Below, in pieces: positions 9,999 to 18,449 of a DNA stretch of 64,000 nt. The notes under the pieces were generated by a model that made no database searches, was not told where the DNA came from, and saw nothing but the letters and a program-made list of their open reading frames with translations. The stretch is taken from positions 152,837,920 through 152,901,919 of the forward strand of contig NC_080540.1 in the NCBI RefSeq assembly GCF_028640845.1, given 5' to 3'. Origin of the DNA: Ahaetulla prasina. Lineage: Eukaryota > Chordata > Lepidosauria > Squamata > Colubridae. The position numbers and the translations under genes are program-made. The first letter of the stretch is position 1. Each line of letters begins with the position of its first letter.

Positions 9999-11424
9999 TC
10001 ACCTGATTTTTAACTCGTGGATGAACATACATATTAGAAATACTGCATATCTTCCATAATCTTGGAGCAACAAATGTAAATGCAATCTAAGAATCTGTTC
10101 TCTCAGGTAAATTTTATGGAGCAGTCATCGGGCTACAAAAACAGCAATAATTTCTCTTCTTTTCCTGGATTATTGAAGAGGAAAAAAGATAGCTATCCCC
10201 ATGGACCCCTGTGGGTAGACATTTTCCTCTAATTTATTAAAAGAAACTTAAGCACCAATTGATGCTTTTCATTCTTTTCACCATTTTTTTTGCCAAGATT
10301 GAATAATTGCTACCATTAAAGTTATTAAATCAGAATGTTATTTACCTGACAGACTTAGCTGCTTTCATAATATGCACCAAATTTTGAAAACGTAATTTAG
10401 TTGCATAAGGTAAAAATGGCAAGTATATCCACCCTGACTTAAAACACTTCAGTCCTGTTGGTAATTATTTAAATGCACACACCAAATGCTGCTGATCACC
10501 CATCTTTCAAAATAATTAAATAATATTTGCTTTTGACTAAGAAATAGGATGAGGTTGGGCTTTCCCCCATTTTCTGTCTGACCCACCTAGACTAGTACCA
10601 GATACGTTTTTGTCTATTACTATGCACAGCACAAAGTAAATTAATGAACAGCGTGTCATGTGTTATTAATATTGCTGGGGAGCTGGCAACCCTGGTGTCC
10701 TGGCCGGGTTCCAGTTTTTGTAATTACGTTTTGTAAGTAGATTTTCCTGTGCATTTAAAGGCAGGACCTTTAGCTCTAAGGAAACTTAATAAGATCAAAA
10801 CGTACTTCAGCTCACCTGCAAAAGAAATGCTCTGTTATCACCAAGCACAAATGATTTCCAGTACAAAAAACAATGAGATTTATACACCTGTCGAATTATA
10901 GCTGTAAATCTAACACCACGTGACTTTCAAACCCCTAATAATGTCCATGAGAAACCGCATGAAACCTGGTGGTCAAAGCAAATGGTACATGATACAGCCA
11001 TCTGGATGCAGCTGACAGATTTATATATTTCTTCTGCTTTCCCCATCTTCTATTGTTTCCTCCGCACTAAACTATTGATTGTACTCCTGTTCCTGTTCTC
11101 ATAAAACCCTAAAAACTATGCTTGCTGGGAATTATGGAGGCAATATTTCAACACAGCTGGCAGGTACTTGATTGGGGGAAGTGGGTGTAAATGTTTGCTT
11201 GCTTTCTAAAAATGCTCACTTCAATGTCTTATGCCCAGCTGTGAGGGCAGTTGCCTCACAAGGATGATAAAGTGTTAGTTTTCTGCATTCCTATCATTTC
11301 CCATCTAGTACCACTTAATTTATATCCTGTCTTTCTTACCTGATGAAATTCAAGGGCTTACATATATAGTGTGGTTATTTCAGGTAATCTCCCATCCATG
11401 TTTTTTTTTTAAAAAATGACAATA
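9999..11424. other. No gene seen; possible conserved non-coding DNA
   Basis: No repeat family recognised. About 10540-11060 has balanced composition and no interspersed-repeat signatures, unlike most of the window, so it is a candidate for conserved non-coding sequence. This is inference only. Confidence 0.35.
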
Positions 11425-11494
11425 ACAATACAGGTAGCACTTAGACATATATTGCCCCATAGTGCTTTTTCAGCACTGTCTGGATGGTTTACAA

Positions 11495-11631
11495 CAGGGG
11501 TGTCAAACTCGGGACGGCACATTGTCGTCACGTGATGTATTGCAACTTTTTTCCCCTTCGCTAAACCAGGGGGGTGGGCGTGGCCAGCGCATGACTCATC
11601 TGGCTCGTGGGCTGCAAGTTTGACACCCCTG
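11495..11631. mobile_element. hAT-like MITE (CAGGGGTGTCAAACTC family), exact TSD
   Basis: 137 bp, with perfect-looking termini CAGGGGTGTCAAACT and AGTTTGACACCCCTG. The flanks are GTTTACAA at 11487-11494 and at 11632-11639, an exact 8-bp duplication. Inserted into the SINE body. Related copies: 28015-28110 (partial) and 44680-44813. Confidence 0.95.
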
Positions 11632-11756
11632 GTTTACAATGTCAACATATTGCCTCCAACAATCTGGGTCCTCATTTTAATGATCTCAGGAGGATGGAAG
11701 GCTGAGTCAACCTTGAGCGCATCAGGATCAAACTCCAGACTGTGGGCAGAGTTTAC

Positions 11757-12990
11757 CTGACAGGGGGGCAGAGGTCGGCCGCGAGGTGCTTCACTTGTGG
11801 GGTCCCGCAGGGGTCGATTCTCTCGCCCCTGCTGTTCAACATCTATATGAAGCCGCTGGGTGAGATCATCAGTGGCTTCGGGGTGAGATACCAACAGTAC
11901 GCTGATGACACCCAGCTGTACTTTTCCACCCCGGGCCACCCCAATGAAGTTGTTGAAGTGCTGTCCCGGTGTTTGGAAGCCGTACAGGTCTGGATGGGGA
12001 GAAACAGGCTCAAGCTTAATCCCTCCAAGACGGAGTGGCTGTGGATGCCGGCATCCCGATTCAGTCAACTGCAGCCGCGGCTGGCTGTCAGAGGCAAGTT
12101 ATTGGCCCCAAAGGATAGGGTGCGCAACTTAGGTGTCCTCCTGGATGACCGGCTGTCGTTTGAAGATCATTTGACGGCCGTCTCCAGGAGGGCCTTCCAC
12201 CAGGTCCGCCTGGTTCGGCAGTTGCGCCCCTTCCTTGATCGGGATGCCTTGTGCACAGTCACTCACGCGCTCATTACCTCTCGCTTGGATTATTGTAATG
12301 CTCTCACATGGGGCTCCTTGAAGTGCACTCGGAGGCTTCAGTTAGTCCAGAATGCAGCTGGGGTGATAGAGGAGCTTCAGAGCTCCCACGTAACACCGCC
12401 TCCTGCGCAGACTGCACTGGCTACCTGTGGCCTTCCGAGTGCACTTTAAGGTGTTGGTTACGACCTTTAAAGCGCCCATGGCTTAGGCCTGGGTACTACG
12501 GGACCGCCTGCTGTTACCATATGCCTCCCACCGACCCGTGCACGCCTCACAGAGAGGGACTTCTCAGGGTGCCGCCGCCAAACAATGTCGGCTGGCGGCC
12601 CCAGAGGAAGGGCCTTCTGTGGGGCTCCACACTTTGGAACGAGCTTCCCCAGGCTTACGTCAAATACCTGACCTTCGGACTTTCCGCCGCGAACTGAAGA
12701 CATACCTTTTATTCGCTGGGCTGGCTAAATTTTAAATTTTATATTTTAAATTTTAAATTTTAAATTACATAAATTTTATCGATTTTAAATTTTCTACTAA
12801 TTTTAAATGGGGTTTGGTTTTATAAATTTTAAGGTTCTAGGCTAATTATAATAAGTTTTTTAATTCGTATTTTAAATTGTATATTGTGGTGTTTTGTATT
12901 TTATTGTTGCCTGTACACTGCCCTGAGTCCTTCGGGAGAAGGGCGGTATAAAAATCAAATAAATAAATAAATAAAATAAATAAATAAGTA
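11757..12990 (+). pseudogene. 5'-truncated L2-like LINE, C-terminal half of reverse transcriptase
   Basis: Starts inside the reverse transcriptase at TGACAGGGGGGCAGAGG and runs to the 3' end. The open stretch to 12449 encodes palm motif B (CGVPQGSILSPLLFN) and motif C with both aspartates (YADDTQLYF), then RLKLNPSKTEWL and VRNLGVLLDDRLSF. After a frameshift near 12310-12450 the C-terminus continues to about 12735 (FRRELKTYLLF). The 3' UTR is AT-rich (TTTTAAATTTTAAA) and ends in CTGCCCTGAGTCC...GGGCGGTATAAAAA then (AAAT)n at 12957-12988. It lies within the SINE between A and B boxes, so it is younger than that SINE. Motif A is lost by truncation. Non-functional. Confidence 0.9.
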
Positions 12991-13171
12991 TTGCATTTAA
13001 CTACTGAGCCACCAGGGCTCCTCACTTTATTACCTACCTTTGGTGGCTTTCCTGCACTGTATACCTTTAAAGAAGCTTTCCCTAAGGAGGGTTCTTGTTG
13101 ACATAACTGAGGTTGGTGGAAGTCGCAGAGCAACTGCAGGGTCTCCAGTTGGGGAATTTCCCTTTATATCA

Positions 13172-13250
13172 CAGGTGTCTGACCTTAGCAACATTAAGAC
13201 TTGTGGACTTCAATTCCCAGAATTCCTCAGCCAGCCCTAGAGTTGAACTC
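13172..13250. mobile_element. hAT-like MITE fragment (GTCTCCAACC family)
   Basis: AAGACTTGTGGACTTCAATTCC then CAGAATTCCTCAGCCAGC matches the left half of the palindromic MITE at 44822-45324. No clear terminal duplication. Confidence 0.6.
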
Positions 13251-13260
13251 CACATATCTT

Positions 13261-13700
13261 AGAATAGAATAGAATAGAATTTTTTATTGGCCAAGTGTGA
13301 TTGGAAACACAAGGAATTTGTCTTGGTGCATATGCTCTCAGTGTACATAAAATAAAAGATACGTTCATCAAGGTACAACATTTACAACACAATTGATGGT
13401 CAATATATCAATATAAATCATAAGGATTGCCAGCAACAAAGTTACAGTGATACAGTCATAAGTGGAAAGAGATTGGTGATGGTAACTATGAGAAGATTAA
13501 TAGTAGTGCAGATTTAGTAAATAGTTTGACAGTGTTGAGGGAATTATTTGTTTAGCAGAGTGATGGCCTTCAGGAAAAAACTGGTCTTGTCTCTAGTTGT
13601 TCTGTTGTGCAGTGCTCTATAGCGTCGTTTTGAGGGTAGGAGTTGAAACAGTTTATGTCCCGGATGTGAGGGTTAAAGCTGCCAAGTTTGAAAAACACTT
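13261..13700 (-). mobile_element. LINE 3' end with (ATTCT)n tail, reverse strand
   Basis: Begins AGAATAGAATAGAATAG then TTTTTTATTGGCCAAGTGTG and TGGTGCATATGCTCTCAGTGTACATAAA. The same 3' UTR occurs at 15632-15712, 28985-29159 (forward) and 42719-42932. The reverse-strand translation of 13540-13660 contains remnants of a C-terminus (KTSFFLKAITLLNK), an ending common in L2/CR1-group LINEs. Non-functional. Confidence 0.75.
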
Positions 13701-15088
13701 TAAATGAGCCGGTCATTTGAAATATACAACGATAAACATGAATTAAAAAGAATCACCAGAACCTCTGTATATACCGTGTAAAGGTACCTATATACTCTTC
13801 TATAGAACGTGAAGATTTATATCAACTTATTACTCTTATCTACAGCAATTCAATATGGAAAATATGAGAATTAATTGTACTTTTTGTAAGAAATCAAGAC
13901 AATTTGGGAAATGCTACATTGATACAGAATAAAGATTCTGTATAACTCAGTCACACTACTGTATATCAAGGAAGTGGTGGATAGAGATTGCAAGATATCA
14001 CCTTGGGGAGCCTGTTTCAATCAGCCTGACACAATACCATAGTGGTGTACTTATTTCAGATATCTATTTGGTGTATCTGTACAAAAAGTGGTGTACAAAT
14101 CCACTCAGTGTATAAACAAGCAGAAAAGGAATGCTCAGTCTTTCATAACTGGGACTTAGAATCAGATTTTCGGATTCACTAAAGAACGGGAGAAAAGTTA
14201 AAGGTTAAACAACAATAGCAATTTTTATGTTGATCATGTCACATCATGTTTCCATGGATACTAAAGAGTAACACCAGTAAGAAAACAATCACAGTATTTT
14301 GGATTTTTAAAAATATTTTCTTTACAAGAGATATGCTTATGAAAATGATTTGGCCTTCAAAATTTGATGAATGAGAAGAGAAATCAAGGCTTATATGAAA
14401 GATTTCATATCAAAGTGATCAGCAAACCATGTATATCCATTATTTCTATCAGGAATGCCATTTAATATTGCAATCTTAAAACTATTGGGGAGGGGGAAGG
14501 ACGTTGCATCAAATGTCACTCCCAAAGACTGATATATCTAGAATTTTAACATCAAAGACAAATCAGGCACTGAAATGAGACAGGCTGTGCTATACATTTA
14601 TTATTCCTTTATATCTCACCGTTCTTCAAGTCAATGCCCAAATTATTTTCACAAAAACTCTCTAAACTAAATTAGGCACAGAGATGGTGACTAGACCAAT
14701 GTCAGGAGGAAGAAGAAGCCCAAAATTCTTTCCAAACAGGAAAACAGGAAGCTTTTGCTGTTGAAATGTCATTATATCAACATTGAATCCACCCAAAATA
14801 ATGAGAAAAAGGAAATCCACTCCTAATTACAAATGTTGCTGTTAAGGATTGAAAGTAAAAATAAGATGATCATAATCACATCAAATAATTGCAAGGGGAG
14901 GAAGGAAGAAAATACATTATAGTAAGCAATTTCATCTATGGTAATAATAAACAAGTTTTGGACTTGTTTGTTATTGCTCCAATCTTTTTTCATTTCCTTG
15001 CAAATAGTTTTGGTCCATCCAACTCCAAATTGTCTCATAAGTATCTTAGGAGCATAGCTTTCATGCATTACACTTTCAGCTAAATGGG
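13701..15088. other. No gene seen
   Basis: AT-rich unique-looking DNA. No family motif in any frame. Confidence 0.5.
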
Positions 15089-15304
15089 TGTTATATACTA
15101 TATAAGGAGTGTGCTATAGTTTTCACTCAGGTCCTCCAAAAAGGCTGGAAAATACTTGAATCTCATTGGCTAAGATGTCTGGCAGCCCTCTATATAAAGA
15201 GGACACTGCCAGACTAGCACTCTGTTGGGGTGTACTGGTCTGCTAATAAAGAGCTGTTGTTACTGAAAGAGCTGTGTCTGTCTCTTCCATCATCGGATCC
15301 AACA
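15089..15304 (+). mobile_element. Solo LTR, exact 5-bp TSD
   Basis: 216 bp from TGTTATATAC to GGATCCAACA (TG...CA), flanked by ATGGG at 15084-15088 and 15305-15309. Inside: a TATA box CTATATAAAG (about 15190) and a poly(A) signal AATAAAGAGCTG (about 15245), spaced as in U3-R-U5. No internal retroelement genes adjoin it, so it is a solo LTR left by recombination. Related to the reverse-strand LTR at 43448-43644, which shares AATAAAGAGCTGTTGT. Confidence 0.9.
15188..15200 (+). promoter_or_regulatory. TATA box of the solo LTR
   Basis: CTCTATATAAAGAGG lies about 55 bp upstream of the AATAAA signal, the usual arrangement in a short LTR. Promoter activity is inferred. Confidence 0.55.
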
Positions 15305-15345
15305 ATGGGAAATATCAAAAGAAAAAAGAGGAGTAGACTAGAGAG

Positions 15346-15623
15346 CAGGGGTGAAATCCAGCAGGTTCTGACAGGTTCTGGAGAACCGGTAGTGGAAATT
15401 TTGAGCAGTTTGGAGAACCAGTAGTGGAAATTTTGAGTAGTTCTGAGAACAGGCAAATACCACCTCTGACTGGCCCCAGAGTGGGGTGGGAATGGAGATT
15501 TTGCAATATCCTTCCCCCAGGAGTGGGGAGGGAATGGGGATTTTGCAGTATCCTTCCCCTGCCAGAGCCACCAAGCCATGGCCACAGAACCAGTAGTAAA
15601 AAATAAAATTGATTTTACCACTA
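15346..15623 (+). mobile_element. hAT-like MITE, near-exact TSD
   Basis: Begins CAGGGGTGAAATCCAGCAGG and ends GATTTTACCACTA. The flanks CTAGAGAG (15338-15345) and CTAAAGAG (15624-15631) match at 7 of 8. Internal repeats of TTTTGAGTAGTT and of GGAGATTTTGCA(A/G)TATCC. Same family as 1-264, 39202-39533 and 52971-53213. Non-coding. Confidence 0.88.
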
Positions 15624-15631
15624 CTAAAGAG

Positions 15632-15712
15632 TAGAGTAGAGTAGAGTAGAATAAAATAATACTTTATTTGGCCAAGCATGATTAGACACACAAGGAATTT
15701 GTACATGACAAA
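15632..15712 (-). mobile_element. LINE 3' tail fragment, reverse strand
   Basis: GTAGAGTAGAGTAGAATAAAA then TTTATTTGGCCAAGCATG and ACACAAGGAATTTG. This is the same LINE 3' end as at 13261 and 42719, cut to about 80 bp. Confidence 0.7.
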
Positions 15713-15718
15713 AGTTTC

Positions 15719-15765
15719 ATTTTTTTTGGGGGGGGGGGTTTGTTGTTTTTTTTCTTTTTTTACCA
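15719..15765. repeat. T/G homopolymer tract
   Basis: T8-9, then about eleven G, then T-rich sequence. The G-run may also be a place of uncertain sequence quality. Confidence 0.85.
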
Positions 15766-16440
15766 ATTTTGATAGTAATGGATGCCTGTGTTATAGTAAT
15801 AGCAATAATGCCTTACTAATGATACATTGATTAAGGAATTTTTTAAAAAGGTAAATTTTGTATAAGGTTCATTTTTAAAGAACAGGCTTCCAAATAATGC
15901 AAATTTTATCATAAGCAGATGAATGTATAAATGGATCCTGCTGAAGGTCCAGATTGTAATACCAAAAGGCCCTTTAAGCGATGAAACACTTATGTTTTCA
16001 TTTTACAATATTACACAGACAGGTCATGAGCTGTATTTTTAGTAATAGCCTGCAGAGATCACTCTAACAGGTGTTAAAAACATACATTTGGGAATTGCAA
16101 AAAATGAATGAGTTTAGAGACATACAAATGAAAGACATACAAAGATCCAGAAGGGAGGTAACAATCATTAATAACAAATGGGGACAGATGGCCTTTGATG
16201 CACTACACAAAGCACCAACACCACAAAGTAGAAAAAGGCAACAACATTGCACAATGCAAGAGCCCATTCATGGGATTCAGTGCTTGAATAACCAAAAGAA
16301 TTCAAGACAAGGAGAATCTGGAAAAAAGAAGGAAGGTGGTGAGGGGGAAATGCCATCACCTCTGGTCTACTTATGATTTCTTCTTTCTGAAATGGGACAC
16401 GTGAATCCAGATTCTGCCCAGGACCCTCCTACATGCTTTT
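15766..16440. other. No gene seen
   Basis: AT-rich. A 101-codon open frame at 16071-16376 has low-complexity K/Q/N composition and no recognisable domain, so it is not called as a gene. Confidence 0.45.
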
Positions 16441-16955
16441 TGTCAGGTTCCAAGTAATACCTCCAACCAGTGGTGGGATTCAAATAATTTAACAACCGGT
16501 TCTCTGCCTTAATGATGTCTTCCAACAACCAGTTCACCAAACTGCTCAGAAAGTTAACAACCAGTTCTCCCGAAGTGGTGCGAACTGGCTGAATCCCACC
16601 ACTGCCTCCAACGAAAGAAAACGCCGAGGCTTGAGTTTCCTCAAAGTTGCATTTTATTAGCGATGTCATATTGGCGCATCTGGGAGAACCCAAATCTGAA
16701 AGCTTCCAGCTTTTTCCCACTCAAAGTAAAGTTCAAGTTCCTGCCCAACACCCACAAGTCCATCACATGGTCCAATCAAGCATCGAACCCACTGGAGATA
16801 CTTCCCAAGTCCAGCCTTCCAGGTGCAGGGCAAGTTGGCTTTGACTTCTTGAGAAAGGAATGTTATTATGACTACAATCCCCCCTCCCAGTTTCCCACAG
16901 TAGTAAACGTGGCAGGTCTGAAGGCCTAATACAAAAAATGGTTCCAGGCCTGACA
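16441..16955 (-). mobile_element. Solo LTR (reverse), exact TSD, interrupted by a MITE
   Basis: Ends are TGTCAGG at 16441 and CCTGACA at 16955, flanked by CTTTT at 16436-16440 and 16956-16960 (exact 5 bp). The orientation follows from the reverse-strand poly(A) signal AATAAAA (complement of 16652-16658). A 137-bp hAT MITE with its own target duplication sits at 16468-16604, so the LTR proper is about 370 bp. No internal coding region. Confidence 0.88.
16468..16604. mobile_element. hAT-like MITE with perfect 15-bp TIRs and exact TSD
   Basis: CAGTGGTGGGATTCA and its exact complement TGAATCCCACCACTG form the ends. CCTCCAAC stands at 16460-16467 and 16605-16612. Inserted within the solo LTR, so younger than it. 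The interior has three AACAACC(G/A)GTTC blocks. Confidence 0.97.
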
Positions 16956-17154
16956 CTTTTGTTGCAACAACAAGAGCAGAACAGTAGGAGTTCCGGCAAG
17001 TAGGAATCTCCCAAGGACCATAGTATTGCCCTCCAAAGGTCAGGTCTCCAATACATTTTCAACAGATATCCTGTTGAAGTGCCAGGTAATCCTCATTTAC
17101 TGATATTTATGATACTGATACTGTACTGATACTGATGATACTGAAATAGCTCTG

Positions 17155-17172
17155 CGCATGCGCAAGATGGCG
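17155..17172 (+). promoter_or_regulatory. GCGCATGCGC-AAGATGGCG block at LINE 5' end
   Basis: A NRF1-like palindrome GCGCATGCGC directly precedes AAGATGGCG, which matches the YY1 core found at LINE 5' ends in other vertebrates. The same AAGATGGCG stands at the start of the LINE at 2901 (2908-2916). Promoter role is inferred. Confidence 0.5.
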
Positions 17173-18430
17173 CTGTTCTGAAGACTCGGCTCCGGCGAGG
17201 AAAAAGGCCCCTCCGATGCTGGCAATGTCCTGGCGGCCCGTCTAGCCGCTTGCTGTCCCCGGCCCGGGAGATCTCTTTTCGAGCAGCCATGGGAGAGGTC
17301 TCTGGACCTTCTCTGATACATGGCTGCCGAGAACGAGGCCGGTGTAGGCTGGCGGTGGATTCGGAGGCCATGTTCTGAGGCTCGGAGGTGGGGCGATGAG
17401 TCGGCGTTTTCTAGCCGGCCGTTTTTCAGCCGATTCATTTCGCTGGCGGGCCTCTAGCCTTGGACTCGTCTTCCGGCCCTCTTCTGACCATCGACTTCGG
17501 ACTTTGGGGGTTTCAGCCTCTGCAACTTGGATGAGAGCGGAGGTATTACATCTACCCTTACTACTGCCATCTGCCTCTTGTGCCACAGTTTGTTGGCTTT
17601 CTCCCTGCTGCCGGATTGTGGACTTGGCAGCCTTCATATCCTCCAGCCTCTCGGAGAAGTTCAGCCTTTTATATGGGCCTGGCCTCTTGGGGGGATAAGG
17701 CTGGAGAGACCTGGCCTCTGGGGTGGTTAGGATTTATTCCTGGCCATGTCTGGAGGGTTGTTGGAGGTTTGCGGGAGATGATGGAGGCATTCGGGCGGTT
17801 CCCCTGTAACCAGTCTGTGGTTGTGACTGTGATAACATCATCCATGCCCCCTCGGCCTTTTGGGACTTCTATGGCCGTTTTTGGTCCTATTAGGACTTTT
17901 TGGGGGAGACAATGGGACTTATTTGGGGACAGAGGAAGACGGAGGAGGATGTGTCCAAGGACTGAGTGCCATCTCCCCTCACCCCCGGTTCCAGGATGTT
18001 TGGACTATACACTCGACAGAATACCACCTAGACTGTCATTTGGTGCCTATCGCTGTTCCATTCTGCGTCCGTCCTCATTCTGGACTAGTACCATCTGCTA
18101 CCACCTGCCATTCGGAGATGGAGCTTTTGTTTTGCCGATTCTTAGTCTCAGCTGCTCGCACTATACTCATGAGGAACTCTTGCGCCTGCAGTGCCCCGCC
18201 TGAGGAATGGCCTCCTCACTACCGAGGGCCGGCCTCCATGACGGGTCTTGGGACCCACAGAGGTGGCATGCGAAAAGAAGAGCTTGTGGGGTTTTAGAGA
18301 GGAACTTTTAAGGGTGGGAGGGTAAGGGCGGGCAATGGGGTAACCCGTCGGGTGAGGCCAGTCTCTGCACATGCTCATGGCGGTCTTTCTTTATCAGGTT
18401 CGGAGGTTATGGGGTGGAGGTGTTCCTATT
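17170..18430 (+). other. GC-rich LINE leader, no recognised protein
   Basis: CpG-rich compared with the rest of the window. Overlapping open frames occur on the plus strand at 17396-17698 (100 codons), 17580-18203 (207 codons) and 17860-18297 (145 codons). None shows a coiled coil, zinc knuckle or esterase motif expected of a LINE ORF1, and they overlap in different frames. A broken ORF1 cannot be excluded. Confidence 0.4.
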
Positions 18431-18449
18431 GATGAGGTGGTTCTATTGA

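Larger units (their letters stand above)
11425..13020 (-). mobile_element. tRNA-derived SINE split by a MITE and a LINE
   Basis: Reverse-strand squamate SINE in three pieces: tail 11425-11494, body 11632-11756, head 12991-13020. Read on the minus strand, the head GAGCCCTGGTGGCTCAGTAG carries the Pol III A box, and AGTTTGATCC (complement of 11727-11736) the B box. The body has the CTGGGTCCTCATTTTA and GGATGGAAGGCTGAGTCAACC blocks shared with 25428-25694, 54829-55094 and 59891-60134. A MITE lies in the body and an L2-like LINE lies between the B and A boxes. Confidence 0.85.

Noticed and set aside
16071..16376. 101-codon open frame
   Set aside because: No homology recognised, and composition matches the AT-rich surroundings.
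17580..18203. 207-codon frame as a possible LINE ORF1
   Set aside because: No ORF1-type motif. It overlaps two other frames and lies in GC-rich leader DNA where long chance frames are common.
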